64,000 nt of DNA from contig NZ_LFXJ01000005.1 of the NCBI RefSeq assembly GCF_001183605.1, positions 248,001 to 312,000 of the forward strand, written 5' to 3'. Below the pieces are notes generated by a model, which had not been told where the DNA came from, searched no databases, and saw nothing but the letters and a program-made list of their open reading frames with translations. The DNA comes from Lysinibacillus xylanilyticus (GTDB lineage Bacteria > Bacillota > Bacilli > Bacillales_A > Planococcaceae). How positions within the stretch are numbered: the stretch's first letter is position 1; each line of letters begins with the position of its first letter. The translations under genes were made by a program, and so were the position numbers. Below, one piece after another: positions 1-8,423 of the stretch.

Positions 1-192
1 TACGGTTAAAGATTCCTTGAATTTGAATTAATAACTCATGAAGGCTAGACCATCAAGGAGTGCTATGTAAACAGTGGTCTAGGAAGAAAAGTGTGAGAAT
101 TAGGCGAGATGACATTTTACATGCAGGAGATAGTTTTGTATGGAATAGTGACTAAATAAACGAAAATGACAAAGCTCGTGGCGATAAACAAC
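1..192. repeat. Origin-like repeated block, copy 1
   Basis: Three short segments (around 35-75, 100-117 and 155-192) recur in the same order near 5690-5852 and partly near 5876-6000. Shared words include CTCATGAAGG, GCGAGATGACATT and AATGACAAAGCTCGTGG. Both sets lie upstream of a replication-protein reading frame, so they may belong to the replication or transfer origin of a mobile element. The origin role is inference. Confidence 0.5.
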
Positions 193-315
193 GGGAAACT
201 TAAAAAGGTATTTCGGCTCTGCCTTAGCCTAAATGAGACGGTACTATAAATAACCGTAAAACGGAAGTTTGAACTGACAGTTTAATAGCTTTATTCATGT
301 AGAAAAAGTCGCTCT

Positions 316-588
316 TTGAAAATAGAAGAAGCGACTGTATTTACACTTAGAGATAACGCATTTTTAGCACTTGTATTACTTCATGAAGATAAAGAAAATG
401 ACTTTTACTTGATACCGTCAACAGTATGGGAAAACCCGAATGAAGTTTTTGTTAGTCGTGATTACGAACAAGAGTGGCAAAAGAGTAAAGCAGAGTGGGG
501 AATTAATTTATCAAAGAAGAACCTACCAGAGCTTGAAGTTTATCGTTTTGAAAATAGCGATTTTTTCAAGCAAGCTGTCACAAGATAA
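316..588 (+). CDS. Small hypothetical protein, possibly 5'-truncated
   Basis: A 90-residue frame with a TTG start and no convincing ribosome site; the frame stays open upstream to about 250 without a start. The product is rich in acidic and aromatic residues and contains FYLIPSTVW and EWGINLSKKNL, which look like the C-terminal part of a longer conserved bacterial protein. I do not recognise a function. It sits between origin-like repeats and a terminator, so it may be a truncated cargo gene of the mobile element. Short inverted repeats GTCGCT/AGCGAC flank the start. Confidence 0.4.
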   Translation: MKIEEATVFTLRDNAFLALVLLHEDKENDFYLIPSTVWENPNEVFVSRDYEQEWQKSKAEWGINLSKKNLPELEVYRFENSDFFKQAVTR

Positions 589-600
589 ATGGATAAACAT

Positions 601-645
601 AAAGCATTTGATTGTCTATTATAGGGCGACAGATGCTTTTTTTGT
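601..645 (+). terminator. Rho-independent terminator
   Basis: AAGCATTTG pairs with CAGATGCTT and is followed by a T7 run. Close relatives of the same hairpin, with the shared word TTGATTG, occur at 1105-1142 and 6161-6205. Confidence 0.7.
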
Positions 646-823
646 ATTTTATTTTAAGGCTTCATTTAAAAAAATGCCCCATTTTACAGTATATTTTTAT
701 GTAAGAAAATAAGGAGGACAACAGATGTTTTTTTGTGTAATTTTAGTTGCCGACTTAAAAAACTTCAACTCGAAATTATATATTACTGTGTAAGACAAAA
801 ATGAAAAAGGGAGAGGAAATAAT

Positions 824-1087
824 ATGACTAAACAAATTAACGAAGGTGGAAACAAATTGAGCAAAAGTTTAGAGAGCTATAGAAATCAATTAATACGAAA
901 GCATTTTCCGGGAACAATAATTGAAGGTGATAAAGTAACGTGGCTTCAGCGATTGCTTTTCAAAGAAGTAGAAGAATTGAAATGGGCAGAAATTGATAGG
1001 TTGGTGCGAAAAAAGGAAGAAGAGCGAAAAAAAGCAAAAGAGAAACGACAGAATAAGAAAGATGGTATAGACCTACCTAATGAATAA
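824..1087 (+). CDS. Small basic hypothetical protein next to rep
   Basis: An 87-residue protein with an ATG start behind GGGAGAGG. The second half is a long run of Lys, Arg and Glu (KKEEERKKAKEKR) predicted to be helical or coiled coil. I do not recognise a family. It is co-directional with the replication gene 130 bases downstream and ends at a hairpin, so it is probably an accessory gene of the same mobile element. The DNA-binding or replication-accessory role suggested by its charge is only inference. Confidence 0.55.
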   Translation: MTKQINEGGNKLSKSLESYRNQLIRKHFPGTIIEGDKVTWLQRLLFKEVEELKWAEIDRLVRKKEEERKKAKEKRQNKKDGIDLPNE

Positions 1088-1104
1088 CTACTTTCTAAAC
1101 GTTG

Positions 1105-1142
1105 AGCATTTGATTGCCTTTGATAAGGTGACGAGTGCTTGT
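1105..1142 (+). terminator. Weak hairpin, relative of the 601-645 terminator
   Basis: AGCATTTG pairs with CGAGTGCT (two G-U pairs) and is followed by a broken T run (TGTTG). It lies between the small basic protein gene and rep and looks like a decayed copy of the terminators at 601 and 6161. Confidence 0.4.
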
Positions 1143-1214
1143 TGAAGTTAAAAGGAGCAGATTATTAATAAGTACAATAAGTGTTAAAAAGGAGAAAGGA
1201 TAAGAGAGAAGCAA

Positions 1215-2051
1215 ATGATGAAACTGAATGTGTCGATTGACAAGTTTACGATGGAATATAAAGATGTACCACACGGAGCATTTTTACGGCTTTATATGAT
1301 GATTATGGTAACAATGGGATATAAAGTGAAGATGAAATACGGATACGAGGGAGCATTATACGTATATGAGTTGCACATAAAGAAAGATGAAAAGGTATAC
1401 ATGCACATATATTATAGGAATTTTAATGAAATAACAGGACATATGTATACACTACGCATAGAAACACGTCCTGAGCATTATGCACACTTTAGCGAAATAC
1501 TAGAGTTTATACGTAAAAGAGCAAAGCGAATAAACTTTGTGAGCTGTGATGTAGCGTACGATATACCAACGAAACTAGAAAATGTGGTCGTTATACCAAT
1601 AGACGTGCGGAGGAAAATGAGTCATTGTGAAACGACACGTTATTTTGGTGAAGGTTATCAAAGAAAACAGAATGGATATTGTCGAATTTATGATAAGAGA
1701 CTAGAGCTATTTAGAAATAAAGGTATTTATTTGGAAAATGATTTGAGTAGGATTGAAGTCGTCTATAAACCAGATGAAAAAATAGAGCTTAAAGATATAG
1801 AGAGACATTCGCCAAAACAGAATAAACAATACTTTGCGGCGGTGATAATAGATTGGCAAGCGTTGGAGAAGAAAGAAATAGAACGAGTCATTAATTTACG
1901 AGATGGAAAAGACATGTACACGCAGTATATACGTAGAGCAATAAAAAAGCCCCTTGCGAACCAGTATCGAGTGGATTTCGACGAGTTAGCAGGAGCAGTA
2001 TGGAAACAACTGATAGATGAGCCATGTTCGATGATACTTGGGGTTGCTTAG
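1215..2051 (+). CDS. Rep_trans-like replication initiation protein
   Basis: A 278-residue protein resembling the replication initiation factor (Rep_trans) group used by rolling-circle plasmids and integrative elements such as ICEBs1. Visible features are the N-terminal VSIDKFTMEY, TLRIETRPEHY and the YCRIYDKRLELF segment where the catalytic tyrosine and a conserved charged pair are expected. It would nick the origin and start single-strand replication. Starts ATGATG behind AAGGAGAAAGG-type sequence; the second ATG (1218) is equally possible. Its 3' end overlaps the convergent regulator gene by four bases. A broken paralogue lies at 6293-6891. Confidence 0.65.
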   Translation: MMKLNVSIDKFTMEYKDVPHGAFLRLYMMIMVTMGYKVKMKYGYEGALYVYELHIKKDEKVYMHIYYRNFNEITGHMYTLRIETRPEHYAHFSEILEFIRKRAKRINFVSCDVAYDIPTKLENVVVIPIDVRRKMSHCETTRYFGEGYQRKQNGYCRIYDKRLELFRNKGIYLENDLSRIEVVYKPDEKIELKDIERHSPKQNKQYFAAVIIDWQALEKKEIERVINLRDGKDMYTQYIRRAIKKPLANQYRVDFDELAGAVWKQLIDEPCSMILGVA

Positions 2052-2263
2052 TCAATTGGCTCTAATACAAGGAGGTCTTGAATAGAAACTTGTAATGTAT
2101 CGCATAAGATAGAGAGAATACGTGTATGCAGACATTGTACAGGGCGAGTACATAGGTCATTTACCGTATTAGGACGTAAAGCGGCTTGTCTGGCAAGTTG
2201 CCGACGGCTCATTTGTTTTTCAATTAAAATTTCATTGAGACGTAAACGAATAGTAGAAGACAT
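2048..2263 (-). CDS. Cro/C1-type HTH transcriptional regulator
   Basis: A 71-residue single-domain DNA-binding protein of the small XRE/YozG type. The helix-turn-helix is readable as SRRQLARQAALRPNTVNDL, followed by the C-terminal motif of this subgroup, DTLQVSIQDLLVL. Start ATG at 2263 is preceded on the minus strand by AGAGGTGG. It is divergent from the serine recombinase gene and so probably controls the shared 210-base regulatory region, which carries several inverted repeats. Confidence 0.75.
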   Translation of the reverse strand: MSSTIRLRLNEILIEKQMSRRQLARQAALRPNTVNDLCTRPVQCLHTRILSILCDTLQVSIQDLLVLEPID

Positions 2264-2285
2264 AATAAAAACACCACCTCTTTTT

Positions 2286-2461
2286 TTTGATTGTAACGGT
2301 TACTTATAGTGTACGACCCTACTAGAGAAAAAACGACTGTAAAATAAAGGGTTGTGCAAAATTTGGGTAAGGTCGTACAGTATGTTGTAACGGATAGACG
2401 TTACACACAAGTTATCCGCAAAAAACGGGTAAGCGTTACAGGGACTTTAATTGCTGTAACG
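2286..2461. promoter_or_regulatory. Divergent control region with inverted TGTAACG sites
   Basis: TGTAACG occurs at 2292, 2386 and 2455 and its reverse complement CGTTACA at 2399 and 2434. The pairs 2386-2392/2399-2405 and 2434-2441/2454-2461 are perfect inverted repeats. A separate perfect pair, GTACGACC (2311-2318) and GGTCGTAC (2371-2378), brackets the centre. They could be operators for the adjacent HTH protein or crossover sites for the recombinase. Confidence 0.55.
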
Positions 2462-2472
2462 GGAGGGGCATT

Positions 2473-3255
2473 ATGAAAGAAAAAGTAGTTGGTTATGTAC
2501 GAGTTTCAACAGAAGGGCAAGTACGTGAAGGATATAGCTTAGCGTATCAAGTAGAAGAAATTGAGAGGTATTGTGACGAAAATAAGCTACAACTGCTTCA
2601 CATATATGAGGATAGAGGACTCAGCGGAGCGACAGTTGATGAAGATGGATTAACTATTGAGCGAGAAGGCTTGCAAGAGCTATTGGCAGATATAGAATAT
2701 CATCAAGTGAGCCAAGTAATTGTATTAAATACGTCTCGTTTGTGGCGCTCTGATATGGCAAAAGTATTGATACAACGAGAGTTGAAAAAATATAACGTAG
2801 ATGTGAAAGCGATTGAGCAGCCAAATTACAGCATATACACACATGAACCAAATGATTTTTTAGTGAATGGGATGTTGGAGCTATTAGACCAATATCAACG
2901 ATTACAGATTGCATTGAAACTAAGTAGGGGCAGAAAGAAAAAAGCTGAACAAGGTGGATATGCAGGTGGCGGTGTCATGTTTGGTTATACAGTACAGAAA
3001 GGGCGAAAAGTATTAGAAGTGGATACAAAGAAAGCGATCGTTGTACGTAGGCTATTTGAATTAAGACATTTTTTTAAACATTGGTCACTATCTCAATTGG
3101 CAGAACAGCTCAACATAGAAGGCCATCGAACAGAGAAAGGGAAACGATTTACAAAAGTACAAGTGAAGCGCATTTTAGACCGTGAAAGCTTTTATCGGGG
3201 GATTTATACATATGGGCAAATACAAGCAAATGGGCAACACCCTGCAATAATTTGA
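2473..3255 (+). CDS. Serine site-specific recombinase
   Basis: A 260-residue recombinase. The resolvase/invertase catalytic domain occupies roughly residues 1-150, with the nucleophile in YVRVSTEGQ (Ser12) and the arginine motif SRLWRS; the Recombinase DNA-binding domain follows from about 160 (GYAGGGVMFGY, FYRGIYTYG). It lacks the zinc ribbon and coiled coil of large phage integrases and is short, so it may act as a resolvase/invertase or be a shortened integrase. Start ATG follows GGGAGGGG. It lies just upstream of an IS110 element. Confidence 0.8.
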   Translation: MKEKVVGYVRVSTEGQVREGYSLAYQVEEIERYCDENKLQLLHIYEDRGLSGATVDEDGLTIEREGLQELLADIEYHQVSQVIVLNTSRLWRSDMAKVLIQRELKKYNVDVKAIEQPNYSIYTHEPNDFLVNGMLELLDQYQRLQIALKLSRGRKKKAEQGGYAGGGVMFGYTVQKGRKVLEVDTKKAIVVRRLFELRHFFKHWSLSQLAEQLNIEGHRTEKGKRFTKVQVKRILDRESFYRGIYTYGQIQANGQHPAII

Positions 3256-3403
3256 AGGGTTACTTAAAAAAGGTGCTCATTTACTTATATATCTTCATAT
3301 AACGGTGAAAATGGATAGGCTTTCGTACCAATGCGCACCAGTTGGTGAACGCTCGAACTAAGGTTGCCGGCATTTTCATTCCATTGAATAGGAGGATAAG
3401 TTA
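3256..3403 (+). ncRNA. Candidate IS110 bridge RNA leader
   Basis: The 148-base gap before the transposase contains a perfect 8-bp outer stem (TGAAAATG 3306-3313 with CATTTTCA 3371-3378) and an inner hairpin (ACCAA 3327-3331 with TTGGT 3342-3346). In the IS110 group the left-end non-coding segment is transcribed into a bridge RNA whose loops pair with target and donor DNA. The assignment here rests on position and foldability only. Confidence 0.45.
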
Positions 3404-4639
3404 ATGCACGAAAGACAGAAGCATTTTTATGTGGGAGTAGATTTACATAAGCAACACCATGTGGCGGTTATTATTAATTGTTGGCAAGAAAAACTAGACG
3501 AAATAAAGTTTGAAAATAAACCGTCTGCTTTTTCAACTTTTTTATTGGATATTTATAAACATATGGAGGATGGTTTGACACCTATTTTTGGTTTAGAAGA
3601 TGTTGGGGGTTATGGGAGAGCGTTAGCTAAATATTTAGCAGACCATGAGCAAATTGTAAAAGAAGTGAATCCAGCTCTTTCATACGCTGAACGAAAAAGC
3701 AATATGACCACACAAAAAAGCGATAGTTGGGATGCAGAATGTGTAGCCAGAATTTTGGTGAACAAACTAGAGCAGTTACCAGACGCTAAACCACATGATT
3801 TATATTGGTCGATACAACAGCTGGTCAGTAGAAGAAATGCATTAGTAAAGGCACAAAGTGCTTTAAAGAACCAACTGCATATTCAATTAAGTCACCACTA
3901 TCCAAGCTATAAAAAGTTTTTTTCAGAGGTAGATGGAAAAACAGCATTGGCATTTTGGGAACGATACCCGTCTCCACCGTGTTTAGATGGGGTAAGTGTA
4001 AAGCAATTGACCATATTTTTATTAGAAGCCAGTAGCAATACATGTTCGGTGAAAAAAGCGAGTGAAATTTTAAAGTTGGTGAAAGAGGATGGAAACACAC
4101 TAAGAGAACACCAAGAAACACGAGACTTTCTAGTAAAGAGCATCGTCCGAGACGTTTCATTTAAGAAGCAGGAAATGCGCTATGTGGAACGAGAATTAAA
4201 AGGGTTAATGAGTTTACTAGACTTTCAATTAGACACGATGCCAGGCATAGATCTCGTTACAGCTTCGGCTTTAATTGCAGAAATAGGTGATGTACGCCGT
4301 TTTCCAAATACCAACAAATTAGCACGATTCGCGGGCATTGCGCCTGTTTACTTTGGTTCTGGTGGGAAAGGAAGGGAACAAAAAAGCAAGCAAGGAAATC
4401 GGGCGCTACACGCTTTATTTTACAACTTAGCCGTACAGCAAGTACAAGTGGCAAAAGGAAGTAAGCTGCCAAGGAATCCAGTATTCCATGCATACTATCA
4501 ACGGAAGCTAAAAGAAGGCAAAACAAAGGGACAAGCATTAGTTTGTATAATGAGACAGCTTGTAAACATTATATACGGCATGATGAAGCACAAAACAGCC
4601 TATGAATTGCCGATAATAAAAGAGGAAGAGGTAGTTTAA
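3404..4639 (+). mobile_element. IS110-family transposase
   Basis: A 411-residue intact transposase. The N-terminal RuvC-like DEDD domain shows D13 in YVGVDLHK, an acidic pair in FGLEDVGGYG, and the second aspartate cluster in KSDSWDAECVA. The C-terminal Transposase_20 domain shows MPGIDLVTASALIAEIGD, KLARFAGIAPVYFGSGGK with the likely catalytic Ser, and the basic SKQGNRALH motif. Start ATG follows ATAGGAGGA. The gene separates the recombinase from a 5'-less toxin fragment, so insertion probably truncated that toxin. A 39-base scrap of a close relative is at 10248-10286. Confidence 0.9.
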
Positions 4640-4693
4640 TAAGGTTTAAGATAGATTGTTTTTTAATTAGCGGATTTTAAGATTACAACATAG

Positions 4694-5044
4694 GGTACGG
4701 GTAATAAGGGTACGGGTAATTCTAGCATTCCTGGCCAAAGATATCATAATGAAACTTATGCTCCAAGACCAGTTAAACCACAAGATGCAACGGATAAGTG
4801 GGATGAGTTCTTAGGGCCTGGTGAACATACAGATATTCAACCTAGAACTGGTCAACCTGACCCTAACAGGATAGTATCCGAAGATGGAAAAAGAAGTATT
4901 CGATATGGTAACCATGAAATGAACAGTAGTCCTACAAAACACCATTATCATGAGGAAACGTGGACGTATGACTCAGTTGATGATGTAATGAATGTAGACA
5001 ATTCTGTTGTTCGTGTTCCAAGTCCAAAGAAGGTGAAGAAATGA
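4694..5044 (+). pseudogene. 3' fragment of a polymorphic toxin
   Basis: An open frame without a start, beginning just after a TAG near the IS110 right end. It encodes about 116 residues including DKWDEFLGPGEHTDI, RIVSEDGKRSIRYG and HHYHEETWTYD, a style seen at the C-terminus of LXG/Rhs toxins. The His-rich HHYHEE is a possible active site. It begins with a tandem 13-base repeat encoding GTGN twice. Its stop overlaps the next gene as ATGA, the usual toxin-immunity coupling. I cannot name the toxin family. Confidence 0.6.
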
Positions 5045-5427
5045 AAGTAGTAATAAAAAGCTACGAGGAAAGTAACGAGGAAATAAAGGTGGTATTTTCC
5101 TCAAATTTTGGGGAAGGTATAGCTTTGTGGCAGGGCGCGATTCCAAAGGAGGGCAACTCCTACGATGTTGAGTTAGAAATTCCAAACCTATTAAAATGGG
5201 ATAAGGATATCCAGGGGACAAAATCGCATTGTTATTTAATAGAAATATTAGATAACAGGGTTTGTTTTGAAGGGAAACTTGAATCATTTAGTGACGAGGA
5301 TGGTTGTTGTGTAGTTCGTTTAGGCGACAGTATCATACTTCTTGAAACTGAAGGAGTTCCTTCGGAGGTACAAAGTTATCTAAGATTTGAAACAGACAAT
5401 ATAATACTCTATGAGAATAATATATAG
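5041..5427 (+). CDS. Putative immunity protein for the upstream toxin fragment
   Basis: A 128-residue acidic protein, mostly predicted beta, with no signal peptide. The ATG overlaps the toxin-fragment stop (ATGA), so translation is coupled and the product is by position the cognate immunity protein. Visible segments are VFSSNFGEGIALWQGAIPKEG and RLGDSIILLETEG; I do not recognise the family. It remains intact although the toxin has lost its 5' part, as expected for an orphan immunity gene kept for protection from relatives. Confidence 0.6.
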   Translation: MKVVIKSYEESNEEIKVVFSSNFGEGIALWQGAIPKEGNSYDVELEIPNLLKWDKDIQGTKSHCYLIEILDNRVCFEGKLESFSDEDGCCVVRLGDSIILLETEGVPSEVQSYLRFETDNIILYENNI

Positions 5428-5689
5428 TTACATTAGGTAGTAGCTTTATTCCAGACAGAGCTGCTTCTGACAAAACAATTAAATTTGGAAGGCCCCTTGG
5501 AATTGGGCTATTAGGAATGAAGATTCTTAAGAGGAAGACGTTACAATATTTAATTGTCTTTTCGAGGATAGTTATTGAGTTGTTAAACCTTGACTGGCTA
5601 AATGCCTTTCAAGGTTTTTTACTTTAATTATATTAAATCAGCTGATATTTGAGTGAGACAATAAGAAAAAATGATTTGTTTGAGAATCG
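5428..5689. other. Gene-free stretch with one terminator
   Basis: No convincing reading frame on either strand. Apart from the hairpin at 5585-5622, I see only weakly similar remnants. Confidence 0.4.
5585..5622 (+). terminator. Rho-independent terminator
   Basis: Perfect 9-bp stem AAACCTTGA (5585-5593) with TCAAGGTTT (5609-5617), running into T residues. It ends the toxin-fragment/immunity unit. Confidence 0.75.
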
Positions 5690-6091
5690 CGAGCTCATGA
5701 AGGAAGTACCATTATGGAGTTCGATTTTACAAGTAGGATAGAGTGACAAGTACGATAATTAAGCGAGATGACATTGTACATGGCAGGGGTACTTACTACA
5801 TTGAATGGCTAACAAACTAACGAGAATGACAAAGCTCGTGGTGATAAACAAGGAAATAATAGTTTTTTAATTGTATACAGTTAAAGATATCCTTGAATTT
5901 GAATTAATAACTCATGAAGGCTAGACCATCAAGGAGTGCTATTTTAACAATAAAGCAATAAGAGCGAGAATAGGCGAGATGACATTTTACTTACAAGGGA
6001 CCACTTTATGGGTCGCATAAGCAACAAACACACGAGATTAAACAAGCTAAAGGGTTTAAACGTTAAACTTGCCATATGATAAAAAAGATGT
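5690..6091. repeat. Origin-like repeated block, copies 2 and 3
   Basis: Two diverged copies of the block at 1-192 lie in tandem (about 5690-5852 and 5876-6000), sharing GCGAGATGACATT and AATGACAAAGCTCGTGG. The last part, 6031-6091 (ATTAAACAAGCTAA, ACTTGCCA, GTGATAAAAAAGA-like words), recurs diverged at 12209-12270, in front of a DUF2247 gene. Likely remnants of a mobile-element origin. Confidence 0.5.
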
Positions 6092-6160
6092 CATACTGTC
6101 AATACTAAAATAACTTATAAAACTTGCAAATATTAATCAACTTAGAAAATTTATAAACTT

Positions 6161-6205
6161 AAAGCACTTGATTGTCTATAACAGGCGACAAGTGCTTTTT
6201 TTGCA
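6161..6205 (+). terminator. Rho-independent terminator
   Basis: Perfect 10-bp stem AAAGCACTTG (6161-6170) with CAAGTGCTTT (6189-6198), then a T run. Homologous to the hairpin at 601-645 and in the same position relative to the rep copy. Confidence 0.75.
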
Positions 6206-6292
6206 TGTTTAAATACGGATTACGATTATTTAATTAGTGTACTAAGTATTAAATTTTATACAAGTACTTGCATACAAGGAGAAGAAAATGCG

Positions 6293-6891
6293 ATGGAAAT
6301 AGAGGTTTCGATAGATAAGTTCGTTATAGATTAAGGATGTACCACATTCAGCATTTTTACGTGTTTATATGTTGGGGGTGAAGAAATATCAAGTGAAAAT
6401 GAAGATTTATAGTGGAACATATAGCTATGAATTGCACATGCAGAAAAGTGACGATGTATACTTTCATATGTATTTTAAAAACTTTAGAGAAACAGAAGGT
6501 CACTTACATACCCTAAGGATTGAAACAAGGCCAGAGCATTACTCACATTTTAAAGAGATAATAGGGAGACGGGCAAGTCGAGTAGAATTTGTGAGCTGTG
6601 ATGTTGAGTATGATATACAAACAGGTTTGGATAATATAGTGGTTGATACCGACAGACGTACGAAGGAATATGACACACTTTGATACAACACGATATTTTG
6701 ATAGAAGCGACCAACGTAAACGGAATGGTTACTGTAGGATTTATGATAAACGGCTAGAGCTAGCAAAGAATAAAGGAATTTATTTAGCACATGAAATAAG
6801 CCGAATAGAAGTGGTTTACAAGGTAAATGAGCAAGTGCTGCTTAAAGACCTAATTGAACACCTACCAAAATAGAATGAACCTTTTTTTGTA
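6293..6891 (+). pseudogene. Broken second copy of the Rep_trans-like gene
   Basis: Parallels the gene at 1215-2051 throughout: the start MEIEVSIDKF, HMYFKNF, HTLRIETRPEHYSHF, NGYCRIYDKRLEL and SRIEVVYK all match in order. It is disrupted by a stop after the first 13 codons, a frameshift near 6645-6680 (two overlapping frames carry the halves) and a Gln-to-stop change near 6871, and the C-terminal third is missing. A tandem or recombination-derived duplicate that is decaying. Confidence 0.8.
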
Positions 6892-6937
6892 TAGTTTCTG
6901 TTAATTAACACTTATGCAAAAAGGTATTCTTCTATAT

Positions 6938-7063
6938 GAATATCATTTACTGTTGGAGGCAGGCATTCGTCAAGAAAGACTAAACATACCTCCTCTGTCA
7001 GGCACAGCAATTGAAGGTAAGCTATTAGAGGTAAAGAAGGATCAAGTATGCCTGCACCTATCA
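6938..7063 (+). pseudogene. VgrG fragment (OB-fold edge)
   Basis: A frame without a start encodes EAGIRQERLNIPPLSGT, then AIEGKLLEVKKDQVCLHLS. This parallels the entry into the OB-fold of the intact VgrGs (IGASIQGKVIDVAGDKIRI and IGAAFTGKIIDVTQNTVKI). The same DNA word, GAAAGACTAAA...CTGTCAGGCACAGCA, recurs at 13463-13497. A relic of a lost VgrG-type gene. Confidence 0.6.
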
Positions 7064-7076
7064 AGGAGGTTTTTAA

Positions 7077-7769
7077 ATGGTTTATAGTTATGAAGAATAT
7101 GAAGAATATATTCATGAAGATTATAAAGAGTTAATAGAAGAAAAAATGAGTAGAGGTGAGGCAATAGCAAGAACATTTAATGAGTATGACATGTTGGCCA
7201 AAAAAAGTGAAACAGATAAAGCGCTGTTTTGCACAATAATTTCAGAAATATCACTTTCTCATGAGAAAATTCCTTATACTTTTAAGAATTATATGGAACA
7301 GTCACTAATTGAATTGGATTTTAAAGTAATTAAGCAAGAAAATAGTTTAACTTCAGAACAATATATCGATTTGATTAATCGAAAAGACTATGTTTTACAA
7401 GAGCTGAAAAAAAAGCCGTTAGATTATTTTCCAAGAGCTTGTTGGTATTACGACGAATTAGTAGAAGAGGTCCAAAGATTTATTAATAATTTTAAGTTAG
7501 AAAATGAAAATACTGATTCAATAGTTACTACCGTGTTGCAACGATTTGATCGAGATTGTGACAATACAAAAAGTGAAAAGTTCATTGTCTATACAACACT
7601 TGCTGAAAATTTGTACAACCATGGATTAACTGGAGTGGATAGTATTGAAGATGTTAAACATGTGTTGAAATCGTTCAGTATCGAAGATGTATCTGATGAG
7701 CAATTGACTGAAGATGAACAAGAAAATTTAGCTGATCGAATTAAAAGTGTTTTATCTAATTTAAAATGA
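7077..7769 (+). CDS. Putative immunity protein (Imm3-like, tentative)
   Basis: A 230-residue soluble, acidic, mainly helical protein with an ATG start behind a strong AAGGAGG. The N-terminus YEEYIHEDYKELIEEKM and the GEAIARTFNEY motif recall the Imm3 immunity family; that match is from memory and tentative. It lies between two VgrG scars and is followed by a strong terminator, so it reads as an immunity gene left after its toxin was lost. Confidence 0.5.
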   Translation: MVYSYEEYEEYIHEDYKELIEEKMSRGEAIARTFNEYDMLAKKSETDKALFCTIISEISLSHEKIPYTFKNYMEQSLIELDFKVIKQENSLTSEQYIDLINRKDYVLQELKKKPLDYFPRACWYYDELVEEVQRFINNFKLENENTDSIVTTVLQRFDRDCDNTKSEKFIVYTTLAENLYNHGLTGVDSIEDVKHVLKSFSIEDVSDEQLTEDEQENLADRIKSVLSNLK

Positions 7770-7847
7770 AATTATAGTTGTTTATCTCCAAAGGACAATA
7801 AGAAAAAAACTATTTTCTAATTAGACAAATAATTTCTTATTATCTTG

Positions 7848-7889
7848 AGCCCATTAACCATACATAACAGTGGTTAAATGGGCTTTTTT
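7848..7889 (+). terminator. Rho-independent terminator
   Basis: AGCCCATT-AACCA pairs with TGGTTAAATGGGCT across a short loop, followed by an eight-T run. Ends the 7077-7769 gene. Confidence 0.85.
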
Positions 7890-7912
7890 TATTATTAGAA
7901 TCGGAAGGACAT

Positions 7913-8423
7913 AGCGGCTTTTACAGCCCGTCAGAAGAAGGCGATAGCGTTCATCTTGCCTTCCCGACACACCGGGAGGAAGCAGCCGTAAAGGACGGCG
8001 ACTCCAACCCAAAGACAGCCGATCCAAAAACGTTCCTATTGGGGTACGCCAAAAGGCAAGGACATCAAGCTAGACCCACAATCTGTCACGTTTACTGCAC
8101 AGGAAGGCGCCGTTTTCCTAAAGCTGGATCAGGGAAGCGGAGTAGAAGTACATAGTAAGCATCCGCTTACACTAACAGCCAATGATACTATCACCTTTGC
8201 AGGTAAAAGCATCTCCATGAGCGCAACAGAATCAATGCGCTTAACATGTGGATCCAGCAGTCTCGTTTTTGATGAAATAACCGATATTCAGGGACAGGTT
8301 GTCACAATGGAAGGTTCGAACAAAGCACCTGTGACATTATCTAATACATCGGGAGAAGGCGCTGACCTTGACTCCGCACTAGACGTCATGGGCATGATCC
8401 CTATTGGTGAGGGTGATGCTTAA
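7913..8423 (+). pseudogene. VgrG C-terminal tail remnant (scar 1)
   Basis: Encodes the tail of a VgrG-like spike in two frames: first SEEGDSVHLAFPTHREEA, then after a frameshift near 8035 KGKDIKLDPQSVTFTAQEG, GSGVEVHSKHPLTLTAND, SMSATESMRLTCGSSS and ALDVMGMIPIGEGDA. It has the beta-repeat style of VgrG tails but differs from the intact 24-25 kb copy. Diverged or deleted copies lie at 13463-13840 and 21540-21664, with a 13-base scrap at 14423. Confidence 0.7.
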
